A stretch of 64,000 nucleotides of DNA from positions 2,790,001 to 2,854,000 of the forward strand of contig NC_020516.1 in the NCBI RefSeq assembly GCF_000349945.1, in the 5' to 3' direction. The notes below the pieces were generated by a model that was given only the letters and a program-made list of their open reading frames with translations, made no database searches and was not told where the DNA came from. This DNA comes from Azoarcus sp. KH32C (GTDB taxonomy: Bacteria; Pseudomonadota; Gammaproteobacteria; Burkholderiales; Rhodocyclaceae). This document shows positions 15,312 through 22,743 of this stretch, piece by piece; the stretch's first letter is position 1; each line of letters opens with the position of its first letter. Position numbers and translations under genes: made by a program.

Positions 15312-16631
15312 ATGAACACCCTCTTCCCGCAATCCACCCAATTGCTATCCCGCGTCCACTACCCCGTGATTGTCGTCGGCGGTGGCCAGGCGGGGCTGTC
15401 GATCAGCTACCACCTGCAGCAGAACGGCATCGACCACGTCGTCTTCGAAAAGAACCGCGTCGCCCACTCGTGGCGCAACGACCGCTGGGACACGTTCTGC
15501 CTCGTCACACCGAACTGGCAATGCCGCCTGCCGGACTTTCCCTATCAGGGCGACGATCCGCAGGGCTTCATGCTCAAGGACCAGATCGTCGAATACGTCG
15601 AGGCCTTCGCACGCAAGACCGAACCGCCGATCGTCGAAGGCGTCGGCGTGCAGCACGTCGTTCGCGGCAAATCGGGCAGACTGGAAGTCAGCACCAACGC
15701 CGGCCACTTCACGACCGACCACATCGTCGTCGCGACCGGCGGCTACGACATCCCCATCGTGCCTGCCTACGCGGCGAGCCTGCCGGCGCACATCAAACAG
15801 ATCCATTCGGTCGACTACCGCAATCCCGAATCGCTGCCGCCGGGCGAAGTGCTGGTCGTCGGCTCCGGCCAGTCGGGCGTGCAGATCATGGAGGACCTGC
15901 ATCTCGCCGGCCGCAAGGTGCATCTGTGCGTCGGACCCGCACCGCGTTCGCCGCGCGTCTATCGCGGCCGCGAAGCCACCGAGTGGCTGATGGAGATGGG
16001 CTACTACGAGCTCACGATCGACCGCCATCCGCTCGGCGAAAAGGCGCGCGAAAAGACCAACCACTACATGACCGGACGCGACGGCGGCCACGAGATCGAC
16101 CTGCGCAAGTTCGCGCTCGAAGGCGTCAAGCTCTACGGCAGCATGGCCAACATCCGCGGCGCCGAACTGGAGTTCCTGCCCGACCTCACGCGCAACCTCG
16201 ATGACGCCGACGACGTGTACGTCAGCATCCGTCGCGACATCGACAAGTACATCGCCGCCAACGGCATCGACGCACCCGAAGAAGCACCGTTCGAGAAGGT
16301 CTGGACGCCGGAAACCGACCCGCTGAAGCTCGACGGCGACGCCGCCGGCATCACATCCATCGTGTGGGCAATCGGCTTCCGTCCGGACTATCGCTGGATC
16401 GAACTGCCGGCCTTCGACGGGCGCGGCAACCCGAAGTACAGCCGCGGCGTGTCGCCGGTGGCTGGCCTCTACTTCCTCGGGCTGCCCTGGCTCAACACCT
16501 GGGGCTCGGGCCGCTTCCTGGGGGTCGCCGACGACGCCCGCCATCTGGCCGGAACCATCGCCCAACTGATCGAGAGCGCGGCAAGGGCCAGTGGGGACGG
16601 AGGCGATGCACCACAGGCCGCCGTCGCCTGA
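15312..16631 (+). CDS. Flavin-dependent oxidoreductase, MSMEG_0569 family
   Basis: 439 residues, ATG 15312 with an AGGAG site. Two Rossmann motifs are visible: VIVVGGGQAGLS (FAD) near residues 19-30 and VLVVGSGQSGVQ (NAD(P)H) near 180. The layout, with WDTFCLVTPNWQC after the FAD motif, resembles YUCCA/BVMO-type flavin monooxygenases. It presumably oxygenates or oxidises a cluster intermediate. In cyanide-assimilating bacteria the flavoprotein is part of the induced Nit1C operon. Confidence 0.9.
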   Translation: MNTLFPQSTQLLSRVHYPVIVVGGGQAGLSISYHLQQNGIDHVVFEKNRVAHSWRNDRWDTFCLVTPNWQCRLPDFPYQGDDPQGFMLKDQIVEYVEAFARKTEPPIVEGVGVQHVVRGKSGRLEVSTNAGHFTTDHIVVATGGYDIPIVPAYAASLPAHIKQIHSVDYRNPESLPPGEVLVVGSGQSGVQIMEDLHLAGRKVHLCVGPAPRSPRVYRGREATEWLMEMGYYELTIDRHPLGEKAREKTNHYMTGRDGGHEIDLRKFALEGVKLYGSMANIRGAELEFLPDLTRNLDDADDVYVSIRRDIDKYIAANGIDAPEEAPFEKVWTPETDPLKLDGDAAGITSIVWAIGFRPDYRWIELPAFDGRGNPKYSRGVSPVAGLYFLGLPWLNTWGSGRFLGVADDARHLAGTIAQLIESAARASGDGGDAPQAAVA

Positions 16632-16652
16632 CCCGCTCACGGAGTCCGCATC

Positions 16653-17510
16653 ATGCTCGACACCACCCTTCTGGCGCCGCACCGCGTCGCGATTTCACCC
16701 GGCCGCTACCGCGTCGGCATGCCGCAACTCGCCCTGAACGGTCTCTCCGAGAGCTGGCTGCTGGCCGAATGCGGCGACCGCCACTGGCAGTTGCTGGCGC
16801 GAGCTGGTGGCACACCGATCGCGCAGCTGCGCGACGCCGGCGGACGGCAGGTCTACCCGGCCTTCCGCTCCGTGCGCCTGCGCAATGCCGACCTTGACGC
16901 GATCGCCGAGAACGACGTGCTGGAGATCGCGAGCACGCTCGGCCGCGTCAGCCGCACCCAGTTCTACAGCAAACACGTGGTCTCCACCTGCAATGGCTTG
17001 CGCGGGGTTGTCGAAATGCTGTCCGTATTCGTCGCGCGCGAAACGGCCGGGGTGAACGCCTCGGCCGTGCGTAGCGCGGTGAACGGATTTGACGAGGTTG
17101 CGGATTGCAACGAAGGGCTACGCTTCGCCGCGCACTACCGCGCCTCGGTGCAGGCCCGCCGCGGCCATGACACTCGCAATGGGCTCCACGACTGCAGCTA
17201 CGCCCCCGTGCCGATCCGCCCCTGCCCTTCGGTGCACTTCAACGGCGCAGGCTTCCTCTACTTCGCGCGCTTTCACGAGCTCGTTGATCAGGCCGAATGG
17301 GCGTGGTTCGGTCCGCACACAGTCCCCGGCATCGCGACCGATCGCCAGATCCAGTACCACGGCAATGCGGATGTCGGCGCGATGCTGATCGTTGAGTTGT
17401 GTCAGATGGAACAGGGAGGCTCACTGGGGGAATATCACGCCAGACTCATACGTGCTGATGACAAAAAAGTCATTGCGGACATCACGACACGACGGCGCGC
17501 GGACCACTGA
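16653..17510 (+). CDS. LnmK/Pnap_2097-family hotdog protein (putative acyltransferase/decarboxylase)
   Basis: 285 residues from ATG 16653, 21 bases after the flavoprotein. It has the features of LnmK-like double-hotdog proteins of the Pnap_2097 type: YRVGMPQLALNGLSESWLL at the start, SVHFNGAGFLYFARFHELVD in the second half, and a terminal strand ADDKKVIADITTRR. LnmK acts as methylmalonyl-CoA decarboxylase and acyl carrier protein acyltransferase; this specific activity is not established here. Such genes often accompany an acyl carrier protein and ligase, neither of which follows: a hairpin and a transposon-end scar come next. The last ~130 bases are noticeably less GC-rich than the rest. Confidence 0.7.
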   Translation: MLDTTLLAPHRVAISPGRYRVGMPQLALNGLSESWLLAECGDRHWQLLARAGGTPIAQLRDAGGRQVYPAFRSVRLRNADLDAIAENDVLEIASTLGRVSRTQFYSKHVVSTCNGLRGVVEMLSVFVARETAGVNASAVRSAVNGFDEVADCNEGLRFAAHYRASVQARRGHDTRNGLHDCSYAPVPIRPCPSVHFNGAGFLYFARFHELVDQAEWAWFGPHTVPGIATDRQIQYHGNADVGAMLIVELCQMEQGGSLGEYHARLIRADDKKVIADITTRRRADH

Positions 17511-17511
17511 G

Positions 17512-17540
17512 CAGGAACGCCCGGCAGCCGGGCGTTCCTG
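17512..17540 (+). terminator. Strong hairpin ending the nit operon
   Basis: CAGGAACGCCCGG and CCGGGCGTTCCTG are perfect 13-bp arms around a CAG loop, starting just after the last nit gene's stop (TGA 17508-17510). There is no clear T-run after it, so termination may be weak or the hairpin may protect the mRNA 3' end. Confidence 0.6.
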
Positions 17541-17550
17541 TAAGAAAATC

Positions 17551-17613
17551 GAGTTTTCGACTCTATTGCCTAGTTGTCGACTTTAATGACCAGTTTTCGA
17601 CTTTATTTGTCAG
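17551..17613. mobile_element. Solo transposon-end-like array of three 20-bp repeats
   Basis: Three consecutive 20-bp units share the core AGTT(T/G)TCGACT(T/C)TA: gagttttcgactctattgcc (17551-70), tagttgtcgactttaatgac (17571-90) and cagttttcgactttatttgt (17591-610), ending in TGTCA. Arrays of ~20-bp transposase-binding repeats next to a TGTCA/TGACA terminus are typical of Mu/Tn7/Tn5053-like elements. No transposase gene or second end is seen in the window, so this looks like a remnant. The element family is not identified. Confidence 0.5.
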
Positions 17614-17618
17614 GAACA

Positions 17619-17689
17619 ACGATCGACCTCGGCCACCGGCTGGACCTCGAAGTCGTCGCCGAAGGCGTCGAAACCGAATCGGCGTGGAA
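17619..17689 (+). repeat. 71-bp exact direct repeat, copy 2
   Basis: Identical to 3402-3472 and in the same reading frame. It begins six bases after the TGTCA terminus of the transposon-end-like array. See the finding on possible excision of the intervening 14.2 kb. Confidence 0.95.
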
Positions 17690-17801
17690 ACGACTCGTCG
17701 ATCTCGGCTGCGATACCGCCCAGGGCTACTACGTCGCCCGGCCGATGCCCGCGGAGCAGTTCAAGGATTGGCAAGTCCGTTACGAATCCGCGCTCGCGTG
17801 A
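17619..17801 (+). pseudogene. 3' fragment of an EAL-domain gene
   Basis: The frame encodes the last ~60 residues of an EAL domain, from TIDLGHRLDLEVVAEGVETE through DTAQGYYVARPMPAEQFKDW to the stop at 17799-17801. Its first 71 bases are identical to 3402-3472 of the intact EAL gene, the rest about three-quarters identical. It has no promoter or start of its own; an in-frame ATG at 17574 lies in the transposon-end repeats. It lacks most catalytic residues and cannot be functional alone. Confidence 0.85.
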
Positions 17802-17851
17802 TTCATGCGCTGCTTGTTCACGCCTCCTGTAGCGGTACTTACCCTAGCCGC

Positions 17852-19948
17852 TTACAGGCCGATGGCGACGCGCACACCCTCATCGATGGCGCGCATGGCA
17901 TCAAGTTCGGCGGCCTTCGATGCGCCGCCGATGACCGAGACTTCGACGCCACGACGCCGCAGCGGCTCGAGCAAGTCGGAGCGCGACTGCTGGCCCGCGC
18001 AGACAACGACGGTGTCGGCAGGGATCACACGCGGTTCATCGCCGACCACGATCTGGATTCCGGCTTCGTCGATGCGCTCATATCGCACGCCTCCCAGCAT
18101 GTGCACTCCCTTGCGCTCCAGGATCGCGCGGCGGATCCAGCCAGTGGTCTTGGCGAGGCCCTGGCCCAGCCGCGTCGGCTTGCGCTGCAGCAGCCACACC
18201 TCGCGGGGAGACGCCGCGTCGCGCGCCGGCACTAGGCCGCCGCGTGCCTGCACGTCGAGGTCGATGCCCCACGCGGCCGCGAACCGCTCCGTCGGCGTTT
18301 TACCTTCCGGGTCTGCATGGGTCAGCAGCTCGGCCACGTCGAACCCGATCCCACCCGCGCCGATGACGGCCACCCGGCGGCCGGCCGTGACCCGCCCGGT
18401 GATGAGGTCCGCGTAGCTGACGACCGATGGATGGTCGATGCCGACGATGTCCGGCAGACGTGGCATGACACCGGTCGCCAGCACCACGTGGTCGTAGCCC
18501 GCGTCCGCCAGCTCGTCGGCGGCAATGGCACGCCCGAGGCGCAGATCGACGCCGGTAGCTTCGAGGCGGCGCGAAAAGTAGCGCAGCGTGTGCTGGAACT
18601 CCTCCTTGCCCGGGATGCGACGGGCCAGGTTGAACTGGCCGCCGATGGCGGCTGCCGCGTCGTACAACACCACGTCATGGCCGCGTTCAGCCGCGGTCAC
18701 CGCACACGCCAGTCCGGCCGGACCTGCGCCGACGACGGCCACGCGGCGGCGCCGCCGCGCAGGTTCGATGCGAAGCTCGGTCTCGCGGCCCGCGCGCGGG
18801 TTGACCAGGCAGGAGGTCTGGCCGCCGGTGATGGCCTGGTCAAGGCAGGCCTGGTTGCACGCGATGCAGGTGTTGATCTCGTCGGCACGGCCGGCGGCGG
18901 CCTTGCGCACGAAGTCCGGGTCCGCCAACAGTGGCCGCGCCATCGAGACCATGTCCGCGTCGCCGCGCGCGAGGATGGCCTCGGCCACCTCCGGATCGTT
19001 GATGCGGTTGCTCGCGACCACCGGGATGCGCAGCTCGCGCTTCAGGCGCGCGGTGAGGGACACAAAGGCCGCCCGTGGGACCAGGGTCGCGATGGTCGGG
19101 ATGCGCGCCTCATGCCAGCCCACGTAGGGGTTGATCATCGTCGCGCCGGCGTCCTGTATGGCGTGGGCGAGCGTCACGATCTCGTCCCAGGTGCAGCCGC
19201 CCTCCACGAGATCGAGCATCGAGATCCGGTACGCGACGATGAACGGCGCAGGCGTCTGCCGGCGCACGCGCTGCATCACCTCCACCGCGAAGCGCATGCG
19301 GTTGGCCGCGCTGCCGCCCCATGCATCGGTCCGCTGATTCGCCCGCGGGGCGAGGAACTGGTTGATCAGGTAGCCTTCGGCACCCATGATCTCCACGCCG
19401 TCGTACCCGCCCTCTCGGGCCAGCTCCGCCGCCCTGGCATAGTCGTCGATGGTGCGCTCGATGTCGTCTTCGCTCATCTCGCGCGGAGTGAAGGCCGACA
19501 GTGGCGAACGGATGGCCGACGGTGCCACGCCTTGAGCATGCCGCGCATAACGGCCGGCGTGCAGCAGTTGCATGAGAATCCGCCCGCCCTCGGCATGCAC
19601 CGCGTCGGTGATGTGCAGGTGGCCGGCAACGTTGGTAGCGTCAGCTAGTGTGGCCATGCCTTCGAACATGTTGCCTTCGGCGTTCGGCGACAGGCCGCCC
19701 GCCACAATGAGCCCCACGCCACCGCGGGCCCGCTCACTGTAGAACTCTGCCAGGCGCTCGAAGCCGTTCGCCGCCTCTTCCAGGCCGGTGTGCATGGACC
19801 CCATAAGCACGCGGTTCGGCAGGACGATGCCGCCTGGTAGCTCGATCGGGCTCAGCAGGTGCGGACAGGGCACCGGGCCGTGCATCGGCGCATTGAACAA
19901 TTCTCCCATCCGGCGGCTGGATGCGTGGTGTGAGGCAATGGAATGCAT
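17852..19948 (-). CDS. fadH: 2,4-dienoyl-CoA reductase (NADPH), FadH-type flavoenzyme
   Basis: 698 residues; ATG 19948 is preceded by AGGAGA at good spacing. The N-terminal OYE-type TIM barrel contains PNRVLMGSMHTGLEE and MGAEGYLINQFL; the iron-sulfur motif CIACNQACLDQ plus a later SCLVNP gives the C-X2-C-X3-C-X11-C pattern of E. coli FadH; FAD and NADPH Rossmann motifs follow (VAVVGAGPAGLA, VAVIGAGGIGFD). It reduces 2,4-dienoyl-CoA intermediates from unsaturated acyl chains. Compared with E. coli it has ~25 extra N-terminal residues. It is the last gene of a minus-strand series that begins with the DUF1302 gene, fitting degradation of a polyunsaturated substrate. Confidence 0.93.
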   Translation of the reverse strand: MHSIASHHASSRRMGELFNAPMHGPVPCPHLLSPIELPGGIVLPNRVLMGSMHTGLEEAANGFERLAEFYSERARGGVGLIVAGGLSPNAEGNMFEGMATLADATNVAGHLHITDAVHAEGGRILMQLLHAGRYARHAQGVAPSAIRSPLSAFTPREMSEDDIERTIDDYARAAELAREGGYDGVEIMGAEGYLINQFLAPRANQRTDAWGGSAANRMRFAVEVMQRVRRQTPAPFIVAYRISMLDLVEGGCTWDEIVTLAHAIQDAGATMINPYVGWHEARIPTIATLVPRAAFVSLTARLKRELRIPVVASNRINDPEVAEAILARGDADMVSMARPLLADPDFVRKAAAGRADEINTCIACNQACLDQAITGGQTSCLVNPRAGRETELRIEPARRRRRVAVVGAGPAGLACAVTAAERGHDVVLYDAAAAIGGQFNLARRIPGKEEFQHTLRYFSRRLEATGVDLRLGRAIAADELADAGYDHVVLATGVMPRLPDIVGIDHPSVVSYADLITGRVTAGRRVAVIGAGGIGFDVAELLTHADPEGKTPTERFAAAWGIDLDVQARGGLVPARDAASPREVWLLQRKPTRLGQGLAKTTGWIRRAILERKGVHMLGGVRYERIDEAGIQIVVGDEPRVIPADTVVVCAGQQSRSDLLEPLRRRGVEVSVIGGASKAAELDAMRAIDEGVRVAIGL

Positions 19949-20058
19949 GCGTTTGTCTCCTGGTGTCGGGCGGACCCGCCTGTTGGGGGCTTGGTGTCAC
20001 GCGAACACAGGTTAGACGGCGCCTGGACCGGAGTCTTGCGCGAGCTTGCTACCCCTTT

Positions 20059-20967
20059 TCAGCGCAGCGTGACGCGCATCTTCGAGAGCAGCGCCACCGG
20101 CTTGTACGAGAGCTTCGTACGGCGGAAGCTGGCCAGGTCGAGGTCCTGCTCGAAGTTGAGCCAGGCCAGCTGCGGCATCGCCTGGCAGTAGTGCTGGAAC
20201 ATGTGCTGATAGAGACCTTTGAAGCCGTCCATTCCCTTGGCGAAGCGGATCACCGACACGCCGGGGCGGATCGGCTGCGCGAGCACGAAGCCGACCGCAC
20301 GCCCTGCGACGCGATGCAAGAAGCCGTGCAGCCCCAGCGTGCCGCAGAGCGCCAGCGCCTCCAGGCAGGCGGCGTCGTCAGCCTCGCCCCGCTGCTTGCC
20401 CTTGGCGGCCATCCAGGCTTCGAGCACCTGCCGGGCCTCGTCGGCCATGGTCTCGTCATAGGGCGTGGCGTCCACGCGATGCGCGGCATGCAACTGCTTG
20501 ACGAGATTGCGCTTCTTGTTCAGGCCGGCGCCGCGATAGTGGCGAAAATGCTCCGCGGGATACAGATAGTCCGCATCGTCGCGGGAGCTATGCAAGGCAA
20601 AGCGTTGCGTGTCCAGCCGTGCAGCCTGGAGCTCGCTCAGCGGGCCAAAGGCATCATGGCCGCGGAGACGCTCCCGCAGCAATTCGTGCGGGGCGGACTG
20701 CAGGTTGAACAAGGGGATCAGAAGACGCGCGCCATCGTAGCCGCGCCCCGCGATGCATGGCAGCGGCGCACGCAGCAGCCGCCAATCGTGGACACCCCGG
20801 AAGAGGTAGAGGTTGGCGAACCAGGGGTCGGACAGCGTCCGCTCCGGCGGCCCCTCCTCCGCCCAGCGCGCCCTCAGCAGCGGCTCGACCTCGGTACGGT
20901 GCGCCAGCGAAAGCGGCTCGCCCGTGCATTCGAGGTCGCGGCCGCCGGCAAGGTCGGCAGCGTTCAT
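20059..20967 (-). CDS. DUF2156-family GNAT-like protein
   Basis: 302 residues from ATG 20967, which overlaps the stop of the upstream gene (ATGA). The second half has the conserved LPG-synthase C-terminal-domain features: GAGLNKKRNLVKQ, a GFVLAQPIRPGVSVIRFAKG strand, GLYQHMFQHY and NFEQDLDLASFRRTKLSYKP. Related domains transfer amino acids from aminoacyl-tRNA to lipids, but there is no membrane flippase part here, so it is a soluble acyltransferase of unknown substrate. It is coupled to the TIGR03084 gene. Confidence 0.75.
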   Translation of the reverse strand: MNAADLAGGRDLECTGEPLSLAHRTEVEPLLRARWAEEGPPERTLSDPWFANLYLFRGVHDWRLLRAPLPCIAGRGYDGARLLIPLFNLQSAPHELLRERLRGHDAFGPLSELQAARLDTQRFALHSSRDDADYLYPAEHFRHYRGAGLNKKRNLVKQLHAAHRVDATPYDETMADEARQVLEAWMAAKGKQRGEADDAACLEALALCGTLGLHGFLHRVAGRAVGFVLAQPIRPGVSVIRFAKGMDGFKGLYQHMFQHYCQAMPQLAWLNFEQDLDLASFRRTKLSYKPVALLSKMRVTLR

Positions 20968-21773
20968 CCTGCGTAGGCAAGCTGTCGAACGCCCGGCTTC
21001 GGGCCCTCGGCGGGCGGCCCAGCAAAGCACTGCGCCATGTGCAGCCAGTCACTCACCGGCCCGTCGGTGTACTCCAGGGAGGTATCGTGAACGTGGCGGC
21101 GCTGGGTGACCAGCAGGCAGAAGTCTTCTGCCGTGCCGCTCACGCGATGCGGGGACCCGGCATCGCCCCACTCCCAGATGCTGCCGTCCGGCGCCCGCAA
21201 GGCGACGTGAGGAACGATCTCGGGGACGGGCTGCCTCCGGTTCGCGAAGGTCCAGCCGAAGGTGGTGAAACCCAGATGCGCGATGTGCTTCAGCCGCGCC
21301 GTCGGCGGGCGTCGGCGGCGCATCACGTCCCACACGTCCTGCCCATGCGCCCAAGTCTCCATCAGGCGGGCGCTGGCGAATGAACGCGCGCTCATTAGCG
21401 GCCCGTACCACGGCAGCCTCGCCGTCGGGGCAAGCAGGGACAACTCGTGGGCCAGCGCCTCATGGCGTTCGCGCCAGAGTGCGAGCAGGGCCGGACCGTC
21501 GAGCTGGCCGAAGGTCTCACGCTGGATCGCGCTGAACTCCGCGCCGCCCGAGATGCGGGCGTTCAGCGCCGCCGCCTCGGACACGAAGCGCTCGGGCTCG
21601 CGCACGGCCTGCAGTGCGGTCTCGTCGAAGTAGCACAGGTGCGCAATCTCGTCCCATGGCGTCCAGTCGTAGAAGGCACTGGGAGCCCTCCATTGTGCCG
21701 CCGTGAGGGTGTCGCACAGAGCGGCGAGCTCTCGGTACTCGGCCAGCAGGTCGAGCGCGGTGTCATTCTTCAT
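20964..21773 (-). CDS. TIGR03084-family DinB-like metal-binding protein
   Basis: 269 residues, ATG 21773 preceded by GAGGAG. The N-terminal half has the four-helix DinB/maleylpyruvate-isomerase pattern with candidate metal ligands: His in WDEIAHLCYFDETA and His in METWAHGQDVWD. The C-terminal domain includes HVALRAPDGSIWEWGD. Related DinB proteins act as thiol-dependent isomerases or transferases, mostly in actinobacteria. ATGA overlap with DUF2156 suggests a joint function. The reaction is unknown. Confidence 0.75.
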   Translation of the reverse strand: MKNDTALDLLAEYRELAALCDTLTAAQWRAPSAFYDWTPWDEIAHLCYFDETALQAVREPERFVSEAAALNARISGGAEFSAIQRETFGQLDGPALLALWRERHEALAHELSLLAPTARLPWYGPLMSARSFASARLMETWAHGQDVWDVMRRRRPPTARLKHIAHLGFTTFGWTFANRRQPVPEIVPHVALRAPDGSIWEWGDAGSPHRVSGTAEDFCLLVTQRRHVHDTSLEYTDGPVSDWLHMAQCFAGPPAEGPKPGVRQLAYAG

Positions 21774-21847
21774 GGTGGTCCTATCTCCTCAGCGTATTGA
21801 CCTTCGCAGCGCGAGTCTTGCGCCAACTGGCTGCCGGGACGCGGCCC

Positions 21848-22705
21848 TCACCCCTCCGACGGCCTCCTCGGCTCGCGGTGCAAGGCAAGGCGGCGGCAGC
21901 CGGCGATAAATTCTTTCGGTTGCAGACCAAAGACTTGCCGCACCGATCGGCTGAAATGCGCAGAGTCCGCATAGCCGATGCGAAGAGCAATGTCGGTCAG
22001 GTTGGTCTCCTCGGTGACATGCTTCAGCCAGCCCCGCGCACGCTTCCAGCTTCGGAAGGTCCGCAGCGGGACACCGACTTCGCTGCTGAAGAGATGCAAA
22101 AACCGATGGAAGGACAGTCGCGCGCGATCTGCCAGTTCCTGAGCGCTTGCGTCCAGGTTGTCGTCGTCCTCCAATGTCTCGAGCGCCGCAATGATCCGCG
22201 GATCGAGCGCCGGCTTGCGCATCGTCGTGCCGAACACGAGCGCGTCGAAGGCCACGTCATCGGCGGGCAGCAGGTCGACCTGTGACGCAAGGCGCTCATG
22301 TGCTGCACACAGGCGCTCCAGCAGTCCGCCGAAAACGGGCTGCGCCGTGTCGAGCATCCCTTCGCCCTGCAGCACCGCCCGCAGTGGATCGTCAAGTCCT
22401 GCCGCATCGATCGTTTCCGGTTCGATCAGGATGTCGCACACGTGGCGTGCCGCGCTCATCAGGCGGTGAGACCGGTATGGCGGTACCACGGCGAGCCGGC
22501 CCTCGTGCCATCCGGCATCGCCGCCCGTTTCGATGGATAGGCGCAGCGTCGTGTCGCACGAGAAGTACAGGGTCCACGAGCCGAGCCGGCGCAAGGTCGG
22601 AGCCCCCAGGGGACCGCCGTAGAACACGCGGCCCGGCGTGATCCACATGAAGCGGGTGGAAGCGCCCTTCGCGACAGTGTGTCGGAGCGGAGTCGGTCGG
22701 TTCAT
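21848..22705 (-). CDS. AraC-family transcriptional regulator
   Basis: 285 residues. The C-terminus holds two HTH motifs typical of AraC/XylS: ASAQELADRARLSFHRFLHLF and DIALRIGYADSAHFSRSVRQ, ending FGLQPKEF. The N-terminal half (WITPGRVFYGGP, WHEGRLAVVPPYRSHRL) is a cupin-like ligand domain. It lies 38 bases downstream of the RND transporter on the same strand, so it may be co-transcribed with the transport genes and sense their substrate. Confidence 0.88.
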   Translation of the reverse strand: MNRPTPLRHTVAKGASTRFMWITPGRVFYGGPLGAPTLRRLGSWTLYFSCDTTLRLSIETGGDAGWHEGRLAVVPPYRSHRLMSAARHVCDILIEPETIDAAGLDDPLRAVLQGEGMLDTAQPVFGGLLERLCAAHERLASQVDLLPADDVAFDALVFGTTMRKPALDPRIIAALETLEDDDNLDASAQELADRARLSFHRFLHLFSSEVGVPLRTFRSWKRARGWLKHVTEETNLTDIALRIGYADSAHFSRSVRQVFGLQPKEFIAGCRRLALHREPRRPSEG

Positions 22706-22743
22706 GAGGAGCTTCCCCGCAATGCGTCCCGCTTGGGGCCCGT

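Noticed and set aside
15345..16682. Minus-strand open frame of 445 codons opposite the flavoprotein
   Set aside because: The plus strand has clear FAD and NAD(P)H motifs and a ribosome site; the reverse translation shows none.
17551..17610. Short CRISPR-like array from three 20-bp repeats
   Set aside because: Units abut without spacers, are too short for CRISPR repeats and end in TGTCA, which fits a transposon terminus better.
17574..17801. Functional 75-residue EAL protein
   Set aside because: It holds only the last quarter of the domain, with the start codon inside the repeat array; a fragment, not a gene.
18317..19648. Plus-strand open frame of 443 codons inside fadH
   Set aside because: Antisense shadow of a gene with full FadH iron-sulfur and nucleotide-binding motifs.
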